Shown in pieces: positions 31,477 to 40,190 of a stretch of DNA of 64,000 nucleotides. Source of the DNA: JAHJQQ01 sp963737555 (GTDB lineage Bacteria > Pseudomonadota > Gammaproteobacteria > Thiohalobacterales > Thiohalobacteraceae). The notes beneath the pieces are model-generated. The model ran no database searches and was not told the origin of the DNA. It worked only from the letters and a program-made list of their open reading frames with translations. How positions within the stretch are numbered: position 1 is the stretch's first letter; each line of letters starts with the position of its first letter. Where the stretch lies: positions 62,001-126,000 of the forward strand of contig CAVTTB010000004.1 of the NCBI GenBank assembly GCA_963737555.1, given 5' to 3'. Both the position numbers and the translations under genes were made by a program.

Positions 31477-32097
31477 TTAAATCAAGGCCTCGACCGAACC
31501 CAGGCCTTCGCGCACAATCTGCGGCGCACCTTCGGTCATATCGAGAACAGTTGTGAGTTCGGGCGGGCAACCGCCGCCGTCGATGATCGCGCCGAGTTCA
31601 TGCTCCAGGCGATCGCGGAACTCATGCGGATCGACTTCCGGGTACTCGGCGCCGGGCAGCAGCAGCGTCGAACTCATCATCGGCTCACCCAATTCCTCCA
31701 GCAGCGCCTGGGCGATGGGATGATTCGGTACGCGAATACCGATGGTGCGACGTTTGGCATGTTGCAGACGCCGCGGCACTTCGTGCGTGGCCTTGAAGAT
31801 GAACGTGTACGGCCCGGGCGTGTGCGCCTTGAGCAAACGAAAGGCACTGTTGTCGACCTTGGCGTAGGTGGCGATTTCAGACAGATCGCGACACATCAAC
31901 GTGAAGTTGTGTTTGTCGTCGAGTCGGCGGATGCGCCGGATGGTCTCGATCGCATCTTTCTCGCCGATCATGCAACCGAGCGCATAACTCGAATCGGTCG
32001 GATAGGCGATCACCGCGCCTGCGCGCAGGATTTCCACCGCGCGATGGATCAGGCGCTTCTGTGGATTGTCCGGATGAATTTCGAAGAATTGACTCAT
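31477..32097 (-). CDS. yciO: YciO family Sua5/YrdC-type protein
   Basis: 206 residues with the YrdC fold: AVIAYPTDSSYALGCMIG, the RRIRRLDDKHNFTLMCRDL stretch, GPYTFIFKATHEVPRR and the TIGIRVPNHPIAQALLEELG motif. Relatives (TsaC, Sua5) make threonylcarbamoyl-AMP for tRNA t6A. YciO is a close paralogue whose own activity is weaker or less certain. The start at 32097 overlaps the stop of the PHP-domain gene by ATGA, so the two are coupled. Spacing to the M50 gene is 18 bases. Confidence 0.9.
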   Translation of the reverse strand: MSQFFEIHPDNPQKRLIHRAVEILRAGAVIAYPTDSSYALGCMIGEKDAIETIRRIRRLDDKHNFTLMCRDLSEIATYAKVDNSAFRLLKAHTPGPYTFIFKATHEVPRRLQHAKRRTIGIRVPNHPIAQALLEELGEPMMSSTLLLPGAEYPEVDPHEFRDRLEHELGAIIDGGGCPPELTTVLDMTEGAPQIVREGLGSVEALI

Positions 32098-32969
32098 GCA
32101 GCAGCGGGATTCGGGATTTGGGATTCGGGATTTGGAATATCCCAGTCCTGCCAAACGGGGATACAACCTTCGGGCAGCATCGGGATGCGCCCGAGTTCAA
32201 CCCAGGGATTTTCCGGGCCATGATAGTCCGAACCCCGCGAGGCCCGCAGGCCGAGGGTGCGGGCGACGCCGGCCATATGCAGCATATCGTCGGTGCTGTG
32301 ACTGCCGGAAACGACTTCGATGGCGGCGCCACCACATTCTTTGAATTCGCCCAACAAACGCCGCAATTTGCTCGCCGTCAGCGGATAACGCGCCGGATGC
32401 GCGACGACCGCCTCACCACCGGCACCGCGAATCCAGTCGAGCGCCTGTTCCAGGCTGGTCCACTCGCCCGGCACATAACCCGGTTTGTTGTTGACCAGAA
32501 ACTTTTTGAACACCTCACGCACCGAACGCGCCCGCCCCTGTTCGACCAGAAAATGCGCAAAGTGTGTGCGACTGACAATGCGTCCGCTGGCCAGGCGCCG
32601 CGCACCCGCATAGGCACCCGTGATACCGGCCTTATCCAGACGCCGGCCGATCTCTTCGGCGCGCCAGTCGCGGAAACCTTGCAGACTGTCCAGGCCGGTG
32701 CGCAAGCCGGCGTTGTCCGGGTCCACATTGAGTCCGACGATATGTACGGTCTGGGCATTCCAAGTCACGGAAATCTCGACACCGGCGATCAGCCGCAGCG
32801 GTGTTCCGGCCGCGGCCACGCGCGCCTCGGCCAGTCCGTCGATGCTGTCATGATCGGTGAGCGCCAGCACGTCGACGCCGGCAGCCTGCGCCCGCAACAC
32901 CAACTCGGTGGCCGTGAGGCTGCCATCGGAGGCCCGGGAATGCGAATGAAGGTCATATTGAAGAGTCAT
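32094..32969 (-). CDS. rnm: PHP-domain phosphoesterase, RNase AM (Rnm/YciV) family
   Basis: About 291 residues. PHP metal-site motifs: DLHSHSRASDGSL, LTDHDSIDGL, IAGVEISV, VVAHPARYPLT and the terminal GSDYHGPENP. E. coli YciV (RNase AM) is a 5'-3' exonuclease that trims the 5' ends of rRNA and degrades short RNA; the same residues are present here. The last residues (NPESQIPNPAAA) are coded by a heptamer repeat rather than conserved sequence. First gene of a minus-strand group rnm-yciO-M50-trpS. Confidence 0.9.
   Translation of the reverse strand: MTLQYDLHSHSRASDGSLTATELVLRAQAAGVDVLALTDHDSIDGLAEARVAAAGTPLRLIAGVEISVTWNAQTVHIVGLNVDPDNAGLRTGLDSLQGFRDWRAEEIGRRLDKAGITGAYAGARRLASGRIVSRTHFAHFLVEQGRARSVREVFKKFLVNNKPGYVPGEWTSLEQALDWIRGAGGEAVVAHPARYPLTASKLRRLLGEFKECGGAAIEVVSGSHSTDDMLHMAGVARTLGLRASRGSDYHGPENPWVELGRIPMLPEGCIPVWQDWDIPNPESQIPNPAAA
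32106..32133. repeat. GGGATTY heptamer repeat at the end of rnm
   Basis: Four consecutive 7-base units alternating GGGATTC and GGGATTT (two 14-base units) encode the end of the Rnm protein. The same simple sequence is a frequent intergenic repeat in environmental gammaproteobacteria, so it has probably run into the coding end. Confidence 0.8.
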
Positions 32970-33150
32970 TCGGCCATTCTACCTCAGAGCCGGGATCGCT
33001 CGCTCAGGGAATATCATGACGCGCTGTCCGGAATAGGGCCGGAAATTGATCCGGCATTTGGGCGGGCTGCGGCACCCTCGCGGTGGGCTGCGGAGTTTCA
33101 CGCAGATGCGGTACCATGGCGCCTCTTCAGGACTGGATGATCTGCCCGGT

Positions 33151-33645
33151 ATGGGACCACTACCCCCGGATATCGAACAACTGCAGGAACGGCTTGGCGA
33201 ATTGCTCGTCGGCTTGCTGCTGGACGCCCGGAATTCAGCGGACGGTTACGACCCTCGCCCCCTGCTCAGCGGCTTTGGCGGCTTGGTCGCGGCGATGACC
33301 CGCGCGGAAAACGCCACGACCAGTTCACCTGACGAATGCGCACGTAACGCCAGCGCGCTGGGTGAAATCGCATACCAATTATTAAACAGCACCGCTGAAC
33401 GATTCGCGCAGACCAACAACGAAAGCGACGCTCTGATTACCGAATTGCGAACCGGTTTCGCCGCCTGGATAACCCGTCAGGGTGGAACCAGTATGAAACT
33501 CGATGCGTTAGTCGATTTCCACAAGACCAACGAACCGGCGGATCAAACACGTCCCGATAGCGCGATGAATAACCGTTCACGCACGACCACGCACGCACAC
33601 CCTGCTCTGCCTAACCGACAACCGCACAGAAACACACTGCACTGA
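33151..33645 (+). CDS. Hypothetical protein
   Basis: I do not recognise this gene. The frame opens at 33046, but the stretch from MGPLPPDIEQLQERLGELL onward looks most protein-like: about 164 residues, with a helical N-terminal half (LVGLLLDARNSADG, LNSTAERFAQTNNESDALI) and a basic, Asn/His/Pro-rich disordered tail (NRSRTTTHAHPALPNRQPHR). No signal peptide or membrane segment. It lies 20 bases before yciB on the same strand and may be translated with it. The gap 32970-33150 between the divergent rnm and this gene shows no other feature. Confidence 0.5.
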   Translation: MGPLPPDIEQLQERLGELLVGLLLDARNSADGYDPRPLLSGFGGLVAAMTRAENATTSSPDECARNASALGEIAYQLLNSTAERFAQTNNESDALITELRTGFAAWITRQGGTSMKLDALVDFHKTNEPADQTRPDSAMNNRSRTTTHAHPALPNRQPHRNTLH

Positions 33646-33665
33646 TAAAGTAATCATTACGACAC

Positions 33666-34217
33666 ATGAAGATCCTCTACGATTTTTTTCCGATTCTGCT
33701 GTTTTTCGTGGCCTACAAGCTGTACGGCATCTATGCCGCCACGGCCACGGCCATTGTCGCGACCTTCGTTCAAGTAGGCCTGTTCTGGCTACGCCACCGC
33801 CGTTTTGAAAAAATGCATCTGATCACGCTGGCCATCATCACACTGTTCGGCGGCGCCACGCTGTTGCTGCATGATCCGGTGTTCATCAAATGGAAACCGA
33901 CGGTGGCCTATTGGCTGTTCGCCCTGACCTTTCTCGGCAGCCAGTTCATCGGCGGCAAATGCATCATCGAACGCATGATGGGACACGCCTTCCATACCAC
34001 CCACAGTGTTTGGGTGAAACTGAATCTGGCCTGGGTCGCATTCTTCATTGTGATGGGGCTCGCAAACCTCTATGTAGCCTTCAACTACGCCGAAGCCACC
34101 TGGGTCAACTTCAAATTGTTTGGCCTGATGGGTCTGACGTTTCTGTTCGTCCTCGGCCAAGGACTGGTACTGTCCCGCTATATCCAGGAACCCACCGACG
34201 GTGAGGAAAAATCCTGA
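33666..34217 (+). CDS. yciB: Inner-membrane septation protein YciB (IspZ family)
   Basis: 183-residue polytopic membrane protein with about five helices. Family landmarks: KILYDFFPILLFFVAYKLYG at the start, WKPTVAYWLFALTFLGSQF, and LNLAWVAFFIVMGLANLYVA. YciB helps in septum formation and envelope integrity in enterobacteria and Shigella. The stop overlaps the yciI start by one base (TGATG), and yciI in turn overlaps bolA, so yciB-yciI-bolA are translated as a unit. Confidence 0.95.
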   Translation: MKILYDFFPILLFFVAYKLYGIYAATATAIVATFVQVGLFWLRHRRFEKMHLITLAIITLFGGATLLLHDPVFIKWKPTVAYWLFALTFLGSQFIGGKCIIERMMGHAFHTTHSVWVKLNLAWVAFFIVMGLANLYVAFNYAEATWVNFKLFGLMGLTFLFVLGQGLVLSRYIQEPTDGEEKS

Positions 34218-34516
34218 TGCTCTACGCCATCATCAGCCGCGACCATGAAAACTCGCTGGAGAAACGTCTGAGTGCGCGTCCCGCGCATCTGGCACGCCTG
34301 GAACTGCTGCGCGATGAAGGTCGATTGATTCTGGCCGGTCCGCACCCCGCCATCGACAGCAGCGACCCGGGGCCAGCCGGTTTCACCGGCAGTCTGGTCG
34401 TCGCCGAATTCGCGTCACTGTCAGCCGCGCGCGCCTGGGCCGATGCCGATCCTTATCTAAGCGCCGGCGTGTACGCCGACGTTCAAGTCAAACCGTTCAA
34501 GAAGGTATTGCCCTGA
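34217..34516 (+). CDS. yciI: YciI-family protein
   Basis: 99-residue ferredoxin-like fold protein of the YciI/YCII group: MLYAIISRDHENSLEKRL, RPAHLARLELLRDEGRLILA with the conserved histidine, and the aspartate in ARAWADADPYLSAGVY. The His/Asp pair resembles muconolactone-isomerase-like active sites, but E. coli YciI has no firmly known reaction. Coupled to yciB and bolA by overlapping stop and start codons. Confidence 0.93.
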   Translation: MLYAIISRDHENSLEKRLSARPAHLARLELLRDEGRLILAGPHPAIDSSDPGPAGFTGSLVVAEFASLSAARAWADADPYLSAGVYADVQVKPFKKVLP

Positions 34517-34788
34517 TGAATGAAGCCCGTGTTGCCATGATCCGTGAACGCCTGACCCGCGCGTTCGCCCCGACCGAACTGGACATTGAAGACGACTCTG
34601 CCAAGCATGCCGGCCACGCCGGCGCGCGTAGCGGTGGCGGACACTTCAACGTGCGCATCGTCTCGGGGGAATTTTCCGGGAAGTCACTGGTCCAACGTCA
34701 CCGCCTGGTCTACGACGCCCTCGGCGACGCCATGCAACAGGAGATTCATGCACTGAGCATTCAGGCCAAGACGCCTGACGAAGCCTGA
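34516..34788 (+). CDS. bolA: BolA-family protein
   Basis: 90 residues with the BolA core: RERLTRAFAPTELDIEDDSAKHAGH, GGGHFNVRIVSGEF and the helix LVQRHRLVYDALGDAM. The conserved histidine pair is present. BolA proteins bind [2Fe-2S] clusters with monothiol glutaredoxins and in some species act as regulators of cell shape under stress. The start overlaps the yciI stop. ppiC follows after about 95 bases, where a CCAACCG/CGGTTGG hairpin (34832-34853) is visible. Confidence 0.93.
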   Translation: MNEARVAMIRERLTRAFAPTELDIEDDSAKHAGHAGARSGGGHFNVRIVSGEFSGKSLVQRHRLVYDALGDAMQQEIHALSIQAKTPDEA

Positions 34789-34883
34789 TAGTGACAGTGC
34801 TAGGTGCAATGATCTAATTTCCAAAAATTAACCAACCGCAAGTGCCCGGTTGGCACTCAACCACACCGCAAGGAACTGTACTC

Positions 34884-35711
34884 ATGAAGATAACCAAGGC
34901 CACCCGTTTCGCGTCGCTGCTGTTGCTGGGATTTTGCGCCCCGCTCATGGCCGCCGAGACACCGGCAGTGTCGCCCGAAGCCGTGGTCGCCACGGTCAAC
35001 GGCAGCGAAATCACCGAAGAGATGCTGCAGATTTTTGCCGCGCAGCTCAGTCGCAATCCTGGCGCCCAACCGGTCAGCCGCGATGACGCGCTCGAGCAGT
35101 TGGTCAATATCGAACTGGTCACGCAGGATGCCGAGAAGCACAACATCGACAAGCGCCCGAATGTCATCAAACAACTGGAATGGCAGCGCCGCAGCCTGCT
35201 GGTTGGCGTAAGCATGCGCGAATATGTCACCACCCACCCCGTCACCGACGCAGAACTCAAGAAGCTCTATGACGAACGCATGAAGAGCCATGACGGGAAG
35301 GAATACAAAGCCAGTCACATCCTGGTCGACAGCGAGGCCGAGGCAAAGTCGATTATCGCGGAACTCGACAAGGGCGCCGCATTCGCCAAGCTTGCCACGG
35401 ACAAATCAAAAGACCCGAGCGGCCAGCAGAACGGCGGCGATCTCGGCTGGTTCAGCCCCGACCAGATGGTCAAACCTTTCGCCGAGGCGGTTGCCAAGAT
35501 GAAGAAGGGCGAAATCACCAAGAAACCCGTGCAGACCCAGTTCGGCTGGCATGTCATCCGTATGGATGACAGCCGCAAAGTGGATCCGCCGAGCTTCGAA
35601 AGTGTCAAGGAACAGCTGCAGGCGCATGCGCAGAATCAGCGCGTCGAGGCGTATCTTGCAGATCTGCGCAAGGGTGCCAAGATCGACATCAAGAAGTCAG
35701 CCGGTAAATAA
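34884..35711 (+). CDS. Periplasmic parvulin-type peptidyl-prolyl isomerase
   Basis: About 275 residues: signal peptide (MKITKATRFASLLLLGFC ... LMAAE), a SurA/PrsA-like helical N-terminal domain, then a parvulin domain with YKASHILVDSEAEAKSIIAEL, LAKLATDKSKDPSGQQNGGDLGW and TQFGWHVIRMDD. It should fold or chaperone exported proteins in the periplasm. The ATG at 34884 was chosen because AAGGA precedes it and a signal peptide follows; the open frame extends 14 codons upstream. Converges with the FlhG-like gene, stops 8 bases apart. Confidence 0.93.
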   Translation: MKITKATRFASLLLLGFCAPLMAAETPAVSPEAVVATVNGSEITEEMLQIFAAQLSRNPGAQPVSRDDALEQLVNIELVTQDAEKHNIDKRPNVIKQLEWQRRSLLVGVSMREYVTTHPVTDAELKKLYDERMKSHDGKEYKASHILVDSEAEAKSIIAELDKGAAFAKLATDKSKDPSGQQNGGDLGWFSPDQMVKPFAEAVAKMKKGEITKKPVQTQFGWHVIRMDDSRKVDPPSFESVKEQLQAHAQNQRVEAYLADLRKGAKIDIKKSAGK

Positions 35712-35718
35712 CGCCTTC

Positions 35719-37470
35719 TCAGGGCGATTGTTCACGCATCGCGCCGGCGACAGTTTCGTCGCCGGCCGTGTGAAAAGCACACAGCAGGGGCGCCCGGTCG
35801 CGGCGCAGCAAACGGAATAGCTCTACAGCGTCACCCTCGGCATCTTCCCGATGGACGCTTTCATGCGGATATTTCTCTAGCAATTGTTCGGCAACACGAC
35901 GACCCACCGACGGCGACACGCGCCGCAGACTGGGCACCCATTCTGGCGGCTCGGTTTCCGGCGTCACCAGCACGTTGCCACCGGCTGCCATATAGGCACG
36001 TACGCAGTTCAGATCCTGATTGTCACCATCCAGCAGAATGCAGCCATCGCGGCCGTTGGTCAGCCAATAGCGCCGGTGCGATCCCAGTTGGCGCACCTTG
36101 CAGCCGGTGATATTACAATTCGAGAAAATCTCTTCGATGAAACTATCGGGTGATTGGATGTGATCGCACTGCAGTGTGATGCAGGTATATCGACCTGGCC
36201 GCAGACTGAATTCATTATCGGCATCCATCTGCAATTGATCGACATCGACCCGTACTTGCGTCGGCTGCGTTCCTTCTGCACCGGGCATTGCCTTGGACAG
36301 CATGCGCCCAACCACGCGACGCAGTTGCAAGGCATCGATCGGCGTCGCCCGTTGCGCATTGCGCACGATACGGGCGGGCGCGCCCGCCTCGCTGGCGCGC
36401 CGACCCTTGCGGAATTCTGCTGGTTTGGCCGCAGCTGACACTGGCAGCGCGTCGTCCGCGGGTTGTGTGTACTCGACGCTCAACGTCGGCGGGTGTGTCT
36501 GCAACGCTTGCACGACAGCCGCCAGTCCAGCTTCAAGCCGGGTTAGCCGGCTGGCCAAATCTGCAGGTAACGCTGCGGCTGCAACGGTCGGTTTGGGATG
36601 CGCGGCGGGCTGAGGTACAGACCGCGGGACAGAGCGGCGCTCGGTCGGATGACGCACGATCGGCGTCACTGCGTCTGTCTGCGTAATCCCCGTTAAACGC
36701 TGCCAAAATGCGCCCAGCGTATCTTTCGCATCGGGCGCACTCGATTCCAGCAAACGCGCCGCCAGATTCTGCATGGCCATAGCGGCCTGGCCTTGCGGGT
36801 CAAGCTGCGTTAGCGGTGTTTGTCTGCGGGTGGCCTCGGTCACCTGCGGGTCATGCGGTATCCAGCCCAGGAGCGGCAGCACAACACCCTGGTAGACGCG
36901 CACGACATCGCGGAATTTCGCGTAGGTCTGCAGGGCCTGACGTTCCGACGCAGCTTGATTCACCACCACCGAAATACGGCCGGCATACAGACGGCGGTAC
37001 AACAATTTCACCAAGGCATAGGCGTCGGTCAGCGCGGTTGGCTCGGGGGTGATGACCAGCAGCACCTCTGGCGCAGCGGCCGCGAAGGCCAATACAGTGT
37101 TGGCCACACCCGCCGAGGTATCGAAGACCATCAGATCGTAATCGGGCAGTGTCGTGAGTGCATCCGACAAACGCCGTAACGCGGCCACCGGCAGGTTTGC
37201 CATCTCGGTGATCCCGGAACTGCCGGGAATGATGTCGATGCCCTGCGCCGAGATGACGATGTCCCGGAGTTTCACATCACCGGCAATGACGTCGCTGAGG
37301 TTTTGTCGTGGCGTGAGATTGAGGAGAAGACCGGCATTGGCAAGACCGAGATCGGCATCGAAAAGCCCGACTTTCAGACCCGCGCGTGCGCACTGCAAGG
37401 CCACGTTGACGCTGATCTGCGTCTTACCGACCCCGCCTTTACCGCTGGTCACCGCGATGATTCTGGTCAT
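35719..37470 (-). CDS. FlhG/MinD-like ATPase with long novel C-terminal region
   Basis: 583 residues. The first 260 are a deviant-Walker-A ATPase: SGKGGVGKTQISVNVALQCA (residues about 9-28), FDADLGLANAGLLLNL, VFDTSAGVANTVL and VVVNQAASERQAL, closest in pattern to FlhG/FleN and MinD. A proline- and alanine-rich linker follows (about 280-390). A C-terminal region of about 190 residues holds several cysteines (CITLQCDH, FSNCNITGCKVR) and LLDGDNQDLNCVRAYMAAGG. I do not recognise this C-terminal part. FlhG normally has about 280 residues, and no flagellar genes are near. It may position or regulate a polar complex; function is not shown. Confidence 0.8.
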   Translation of the reverse strand: MTRIIAVTSGKGGVGKTQISVNVALQCARAGLKVGLFDADLGLANAGLLLNLTPRQNLSDVIAGDVKLRDIVISAQGIDIIPGSSGITEMANLPVAALRRLSDALTTLPDYDLMVFDTSAGVANTVLAFAAAAPEVLLVITPEPTALTDAYALVKLLYRRLYAGRISVVVNQAASERQALQTYAKFRDVVRVYQGVVLPLLGWIPHDPQVTEATRRQTPLTQLDPQGQAAMAMQNLAARLLESSAPDAKDTLGAFWQRLTGITQTDAVTPIVRHPTERRSVPRSVPQPAAHPKPTVAAAALPADLASRLTRLEAGLAAVVQALQTHPPTLSVEYTQPADDALPVSAAAKPAEFRKGRRASEAGAPARIVRNAQRATPIDALQLRRVVGRMLSKAMPGAEGTQPTQVRVDVDQLQMDADNEFSLRPGRYTCITLQCDHIQSPDSFIEEIFSNCNITGCKVRQLGSHRRYWLTNGRDGCILLDGDNQDLNCVRAYMAAGGNVLVTPETEPPEWVPSLRRVSPSVGRRVAEQLLEKYPHESVHREDAEGDAVELFRLLRRDRAPLLCAFHTAGDETVAGAMREQSP

Positions 37471-37685
37471 GCCGTTCTCGCCGGCGGGGTTTAATCGTTC
37501 TTGCGCGGACCGGAATCGGACGACACCGGCCTAGCCCCGCACTTCACGCAGACCCATCATACCGCTGCGACGACCTGTCCTCAAATAAGGTTTTGTTACC
37601 GCGCCGGACCTGGCTCGACTGGCATCCACCGGTATCAACCGGCATCGTCCACACGCGAATCCAGCGTCCCTAGAGGAAAACTCGG

Positions 37686-38045
37686 CTAAATCGAGATACG
37701 GCTGTGCTGCGCGATGAAATCGCGGACAAAATGCGCCGGCCGTGCGCTGCTGAAGCGGCCGCGCTCCTCGCCATCTTCGAACAGCAGAATGGTCGGAAAG
37801 CCACGCACCCGATAGCGCCCGGCGATCTTCATGTTGTCGCCGTCGTCGACCTCGATCTTCACCAGCGCGACCTTACCCTCGAACTCGGCGATGACTTTTT
37901 CCAGAATCGGCGCGATCACCACACAGGGCGCGCACCAGTCGGCCCACAGATCGACCAAGATCGGGCGCTGATGCGAGGCCTGAATGACCTGCTCGTCGAA
38001 CCCTTCCAGATCGACGTTGAAGATAGGTAAATGCGGATGCGACAT
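37686..38045 (-). CDS. Thioredoxin-domain protein with CAPC active site
   Basis: 119 residues, a single thioredoxin fold. LVDLWADWCAPCVVIAPILEK carries CAPC in place of the usual CGPC; the cis-proline segment is RVRGFPTILLF. The N-terminus FNVDLEGFDEQVIQASHQR resembles the thioredoxin part of YbbN without its TPR tail. It lies 81 bases downstream of the hydrogenase maturation protease on the same strand. It may belong to the hydrogenase/Hdr transcript and supply or accept thiol electrons; this link is inference. Confidence 0.85.
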   Translation of the reverse strand: MSHPHLPIFNVDLEGFDEQVIQASHQRPILVDLWADWCAPCVVIAPILEKVIAEFEGKVALVKIEVDDGDNMKIAGRYRVRGFPTILLFEDGEERGRFSSARPAHFVRDFIAQHSRISI

Positions 38046-38126
38046 GCGATCAAAACCACGGCTGCAAAATGAAGCGGCGAGTTATACCAGCCGGCCGTTG
38101 GCCTGCCAAGGTCTGGTGATCGCGTT

Positions 38127-38699
38127 TTATCCTGATCCGCGCGATGTTTGTCCGGTGACGCAAGGCTGTACAGCCGAAATCATCATCCGTTCGCGTGTTT
38201 CTGAAGCATCCGCCAACCAGTCCTCCACGCAACACACCGCTGCGGGCACGGCGGCCGCGACAGCGGGTGAAAGGCCTGCACTGAATTCGTACAGACGTTC
38301 GGCCTCCACCGCCACCACCCAAACTTCATTCGGCAGCGCTGCGCCGAGCTTGCGGCCGAGACTGAGCGCCGTGGCGAAACTGGTATCGTGGCTGGAAGCG
38401 GTATGTCCGGCGGCGGGGTTCGGCAGCTTTTCCAAGGGAACGCAGAGCACCGTGCCGGGCGCTGCACCGGTGGTCATGGCGTCGATGATGATCGCGCGAC
38501 GATAACCGACCAGCCGCTCCATGAGAGCGACCCCGCCGAGCGCGAGGCAGGCGACATCCACATCCGAACTGGGATCGGAATCGGGATTGGCACCTGCAAG
38601 GCGCGTTTCGATTTCCTGCGCCACACGCCAGCCCACGCCATCGTCGCCGAGAATCGGATTGCCGAGACCAACCACCAACGCGCTTGCACGCATCGTCAT
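38127..38699 (-). CDS. [NiFe] hydrogenase maturation protease (HyaD/HycI family)
   Basis: About 190 residues of peptidase family A31. The start ASALVVGLGNPILGDDGVGW has the nickel-sensing acidic residue, with IIIDAMTTGAAPGTV and the histidine of AGHTASSHD also present. These proteases remove the C-terminal extension of the hydrogenase large subunit once nickel is inserted. The ATG shares a base with the large-subunit stop (TGATG), so protease and substrate are translated together; an in-frame GTG at 38702 is an alternative start. The C-terminal 45 residues are variable. Confidence 0.92.
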   Translation of the reverse strand: MTMRASALVVGLGNPILGDDGVGWRVAQEIETRLAGANPDSDPSSDVDVACLALGGVALMERLVGYRRAIIIDAMTTGAAPGTVLCVPLEKLPNPAAGHTASSHDTSFATALSLGRKLGAALPNEVWVVAVEAERLYEFSAGLSPAVAAAVPAAVCCVEDWLADASETRERMMISAVQPCVTGQTSRGSG

Positions 38700-40177
38700 C
38701 ACTTGCCGTCTTCGCTACGAATAACCTGGACCACGTCGCCGGTCGCGTCGTGGATCGACACCTGCAGCGCGATGCGTCCGGTCAGCGCATGCGTGGCGCA
38801 GCCAAGGCAGGGATCGTAGGCGCGGAAGGCCATCTCGATGCGGTTCAGCAAGCCTTCGTCGACCACCGTGCCGGGCTGGATCAGCGCCTTGGCCGCCTTG
38901 TTGATGGACAGGCTCATGGCGGCGTTGTTGTTGGTGGTGCCGACGACCAGGTTGACCATCGTGAGCAGACCGTTCTCGTCGGTGCGGTAATGATGGGTCA
39001 GGGTGCCGCGCGGCGCCTCCACGATGCCGACGCCTTCGGTGGGCATCGCGGTCGGGACGCTGCGGATGTCGGGCGAGGTGATCTCCGGATCGGTCGCCAG
39101 TTCCACCCAGCGCTCGGCGGCGTACAGCAGCTCGATCAGGCGCGCCCAGTGGATGGCCAGGCGCTGGTGCACCGGCTTGCCGCCCAGCGTCGTCGTAGAA
39201 CGTCTCGTACTCCGCCTGCGCCAGCGGCGTGGCCATGCCGTCGGCGACATTCAGGCGCGAGAGCGGTGTGGCCATGTACACGCCGGAGTCCTCGCCGTCG
39301 GCAAAGCCTTTCCAGCCGACCTTCTTCAGATACGGGAACTTCAGATAACGTCCACGGTTCGACGTGCTCGGCGATCCAGTCGGCGTATTCGTCGGGCGCG
39401 TACTTGCCGATACGCTTGCCGTCCGGGTCGACCACGCTGCACCCTGCCGTCGTAGAAATTGACCTTGTTATTCTCATCCACCAGGCCGATGTAATAGGTG
39501 CGGTGGGTGTAGATGTCGCCCAGGATCAGGTCGAGGTAGGCTCGGGGTTGCCCAGCACGATGTCGTTGAACAGCTTCAGGCTGAACTGGGCGAACTCGAC
39601 CGCCCAGCGGCCCATGCTCTCGATCTCGTCGCGCTCGCTCTTCGGTGATGCCTTGGTCACGCCGCCGGGGATCGGCGGTGCAGGGATGCACCTTGCGCCC
39701 GCCGATCATCTCCACGATGGTGTGGCCGTACTTGCGCGCCTGGATGACCTTGCCGCCGATCTCCAGCCCGACCTTGTGGATCACGCCCAGGATGTTGCGC
39801 TCGGCCACCGGCGCATCCGGACCCATGATGAAATCGGGACCGCCCAGGGCGTAGAAGTGGGTGGTGTGATCGGTGAAGAAGAAGGCGCTGTAGAGCAGCT
39901 CGCGCAGCATTTTGCCGGCCGGCGGCGGGTCGACGTCGTACACGGCATCGGCGGCCTTGGCGGCGGCCATGTGGTGCGCCTCGGGGCAGACGCCGCAGAT
40001 GCGGTTGGTCAGCAGCGGCATTTCCTCCACCGGCCGGCCGACGCAGAAACGCTCGAAGCCGCGCAGCTCCGGGATCTGGAAGTAGGTGTTGGCGACATCG
40101 CCGTCGTCGTCCAGGAAGATCTCGATCTTGCCGTGGCCTTCGAGCCGGGTGATGGGATCGATGGTGATGCGTTGCAT
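38699..40177 (-). CDS. mvhA: [NiFe] hydrogenase large subunit, MvhA type (frameshifted)
   Basis: Carries the NiFe(CN)2CO active site. Start MQRITIDPITRLEGHGKIEI follows an AGGAGG ribosome site. The N-terminal cysteine pair is in NRICGVCPEAHHMAAAKA (typical RICGVC), the C-terminal pair in AYDPCLGCATHALTG. Five indels (near 39675, 39541, 39435, 39352, 39195) break the frame but balance out, giving about 493 codons. No membrane anchor or Tat signal accompanies the pair, so it is cytosolic. Neighbouring mvhD and hdrCBA identify group 3c (methyl-viologen-reducing/Hdr-linked) rather than F420- or NAD-reducing types. The enzyme would oxidise H2 and pass electrons to MvhG. Confidence 0.9.
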
Positions 40178-40190
40178 GTCGTGCCTCCTC

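Noticed and set aside
30791..31570. N-terminal extension of TrpS across the M50 protease gene
   Set aside because: The extension is an out-of-frame reading of the protease gene; the synthetase starts at 30790.
38699..40177. Large subunit as an F420- or NAD-reducing hydrogenase
   Set aside because: No FrhB-like or diaphorase (HoxFU) gene is adjacent; mvhD and hdrCBA are.
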